Shown here in pieces: positions 62,798-64,000 of a DNA stretch of 64,000 nt. Source of the stretch: Devosia sp. RR2S18. Its GTDB lineage: Bacteria > Pseudomonadota > Alphaproteobacteria > Rhizobiales > Devosiaceae. The notes below the pieces were generated by a model. That model was not told the origin of the DNA, did no database searches, and saw only the letters and a list, made by a program, of their open reading frames with translations. The DNA is taken from assembly GCF_030177755.1 (NCBI RefSeq), contig NZ_CP126539.1, positions 3,062,001-3,126,000 on the forward strand, read 5' to 3'. The position numbers and the translations under genes are program-made. Each line of letters begins with the position of its first letter. Position 1 is the first letter of the stretch.

Positions 62798-64000
62798 TCA
62801 GGTATTGGCGAAACCGGCCGCCGCCTCCAACGCGGCCTGATCGCCCGGTGCGGTGAGCGCCAGCCGGGCCCGGGCATAGACGTCACGAGCGGTCAGCAGG
62901 GCCGCTTCGCGCAAGGATGCGTTGTTGGTGGCGATGACTTCCAGGCCACTGAGTAGCCGAAGCACCACTTCCACCATGCCAGCGCCGTCTCGGGCAATGG
63001 GGCGGAACACATCCTCGAATAGGTCATCGGGGTTGAGGGGCGGCACGAAGATCCGGTCGTGTTTAGGGTCGGGCACTTCATCGGGTGGCTGCCAGTCACA
63101 GAGCAGCCGGGTCACCGTGCCTACCACGTCGATGGCAGTGCCGGGATCGTTGGTTCCTGGTGAGAGGGCTTTGTCGGCAATCTCGCCCAGCACCACTAGG
63201 CCGAACCGGGGGTCACTATCGAAGGTTCGAACATCTCCCAGAGTGAAGGCGTCGATCAATTCCTGCACGCAACTGGCGTCGAAATCGCCTTCCACGCTCA
63301 TCAGCGCCCGCATGGGAGAAACATAGGTGCCGGGTCGCGCCGTCACGGCGATAGTGAGGTTCTGTGCCTCGGCGACCCGCTGCAACCGTGCGGCATCGAG
63401 ATGCTGCACATAACCGAGCTTGGGGGCGTTGATGGGCCTGCCCCTGGCTTCCCCCTCCAACAGGTGACAGTCAAACAAGGCGTGATGGCTTAAGGTCTCG
63501 AAAGCCCTCTGGGTCGCCAGTTCCACACGGTCGATCGTCTGGGTCACCCGGCCGATGGCGGAAATCTGGCCGATCCACCGGATCAGCGCCGTGACGACCA
63601 GCACGACCACCAGCAGCGTCACCGCAAACAGCAGCAGCCGCCCGGCCTCGCTATAGATGCCGGCATAAAGCCCAATAATGCCCACGATCGAATACAGGAA
63701 AGCGCCGATGAAGACCGAAATTGACGTTTGGGCGCTCCGGTCAGCCGTAATCAGCGGCACGGCCCGCGGCGTCGTGGCAGCCGACGCTGCATTGAGGGCA
63801 CTCGCCACCGTCGATAGGGCGAAAACCGCCACCGTTAGCAGGCTGGCAGCCAGAATCTCGAGGATGGACTGCACCGCATTTTGCGGCACGGTAAAGGGAA
63901 GCTCGTCGGGCGCGAGAAACGCCATGTAATAGGCCGTGACCACGGTCAGCACGGCAATGAGCGAGAAAGCTGCCGGCAGAAACCACATCTTCTGCAGTAG
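62798..64000 (-). CDS. DUF2254 membrane protein (5' end beyond window)
   Basis: The frame is open from the stop at 62798 to the right edge, and the family normally has a short stretch before the first helix (here MWFLPAAFSLIAVL), so the start lies outside or at 63988. At least 401 codons are present. There are four hydrophobic segments (about 5-25, 40-65, 90-110, 118-136 counted from the ATG at 63988), then a large soluble part with SPMRALMSVEGD and DKALSPGTNDPGTAIDVVG, the DUF2254 signature. Its function is unknown. It converges on the KTSC gene with a 73-base gap. Confidence 0.9.
   Translation of the reverse strand, partial: LLQKMWFLPAAFSLIAVLTVVTAYYMAFLAPDELPFTVPQNAVQSILEILAASLLTVAVFALSTVASALNAASAATTPRAVPLITADRSAQTSISVFIGAFLYSIVGIIGLYAGIYSEAGRLLLFAVTLLVVVLVVTALIRWIGQISAIGRVTQTIDRVELATQRAFETLSHHALFDCHLLEGEARGRPINAPKLGYVQHLDAARLQRVAEAQNLTIAVTARPGTYVSPMRALMSVEGDFDASCVQELIDAFTLGDVRTFDSDPRFGLVVLGEIADKALSPGTNDPGTAIDVVGTVTRLLCDWQPPDEVPDPKHDRIFVPPLNPDDLFEDVFRPIARDGAGMVEVVLRLLSGLEVIATNNASLREAALLTARDVYARARLALTAPGDQAALEAAAGFANT

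Overview
The window reads as chromosomal DNA of a GC-rich alphaproteobacterium of the order Hyphomicrobiales (Rhizobiales). A Devosia-like member fits best, but that is an inference. Supporting signs are a FeuP/FeuQ-type two-component pair preceded by a small PepSY-like protein, a cycHJKL-type cytochrome c maturation operon followed by degP, a response regulator, a kinase and glnE, an HWE histidine kinase, cobT/cobS with a TIGR02281 aspartic protease and dusA, and a gene transfer agent (GTA) cluster of the Rhodobacter capsulatus RcGTA type. No tRNA, rRNA, CRISPR array or insertion sequence was recognised.

Layout. 1-1.9 kb: an HWE sensor kinase cut by the left edge. 2-6.3 kb: metabolic and stress genes, all on the minus strand (class II DAHP synthase, glutathione reductase, a DUF2059 protein, rpiA). 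6.5-16.1 kb: short units on both strands (L,D-transpeptidase, moaA, response regulator, VOC protein, Lrp regulator, thermonuclease-like protein, membrane sensor kinase, cobT/cobS, aspartic protease, dusA, universal stress protein). 16.2-24.5 kb: FGGY sugar kinase, type II NADH dehydrogenase, DMT exporter, GH2 beta-mannosidase, ABC exporter. 24.7-36 kb: pepN, sensor kinase, glnE, a HAMP kinase with its OmpR-type regulator, and degP. 35.9-40 kb: ccmI-ccmE-ccmF-ccmH, an operon joined by 4-base overlaps. 40.1-43.1 kb: a pair of sarcosine-oxidase-like flavoproteins. 43.1-47.4 kb: an unknown 405-residue protein, a lipoprotein, feuQ, feuP and a PepSY-like protein.

47.5-62.4 kb is a nearly complete GTA cluster, all on the minus strand and read from right to left: small-terminase-like gene, large terminase, two tiny membrane proteins, portal, two more small genes, prohead protease, capsid, head-tail connectors, tail tube, chaperones, tape measure, three distal tail genes, the host-specificity protein, and a GH108 muramidase with a hydrophobic tail. 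The portal gene carries an apparent one-base deletion. Three gaps inside the cluster hold related elements of about 110 bp made of two hairpins with terminal inverted repeats, and a fourth half copy lies near 3.5 kb. An intrinsic terminator sits just before the portal gene. A KTSC gene diverges from the cluster, and a DUF2254 membrane protein runs off the right edge.

Within the window, six of the seven convergent gene pairs end within 4 bases of each other or overlap at their stop codons. A FixK/FNR-like palindrome lies upstream of the universal stress protein. No stretch longer than 300 bases lacks a gene; the longest gap is 297 bases, before pepN.
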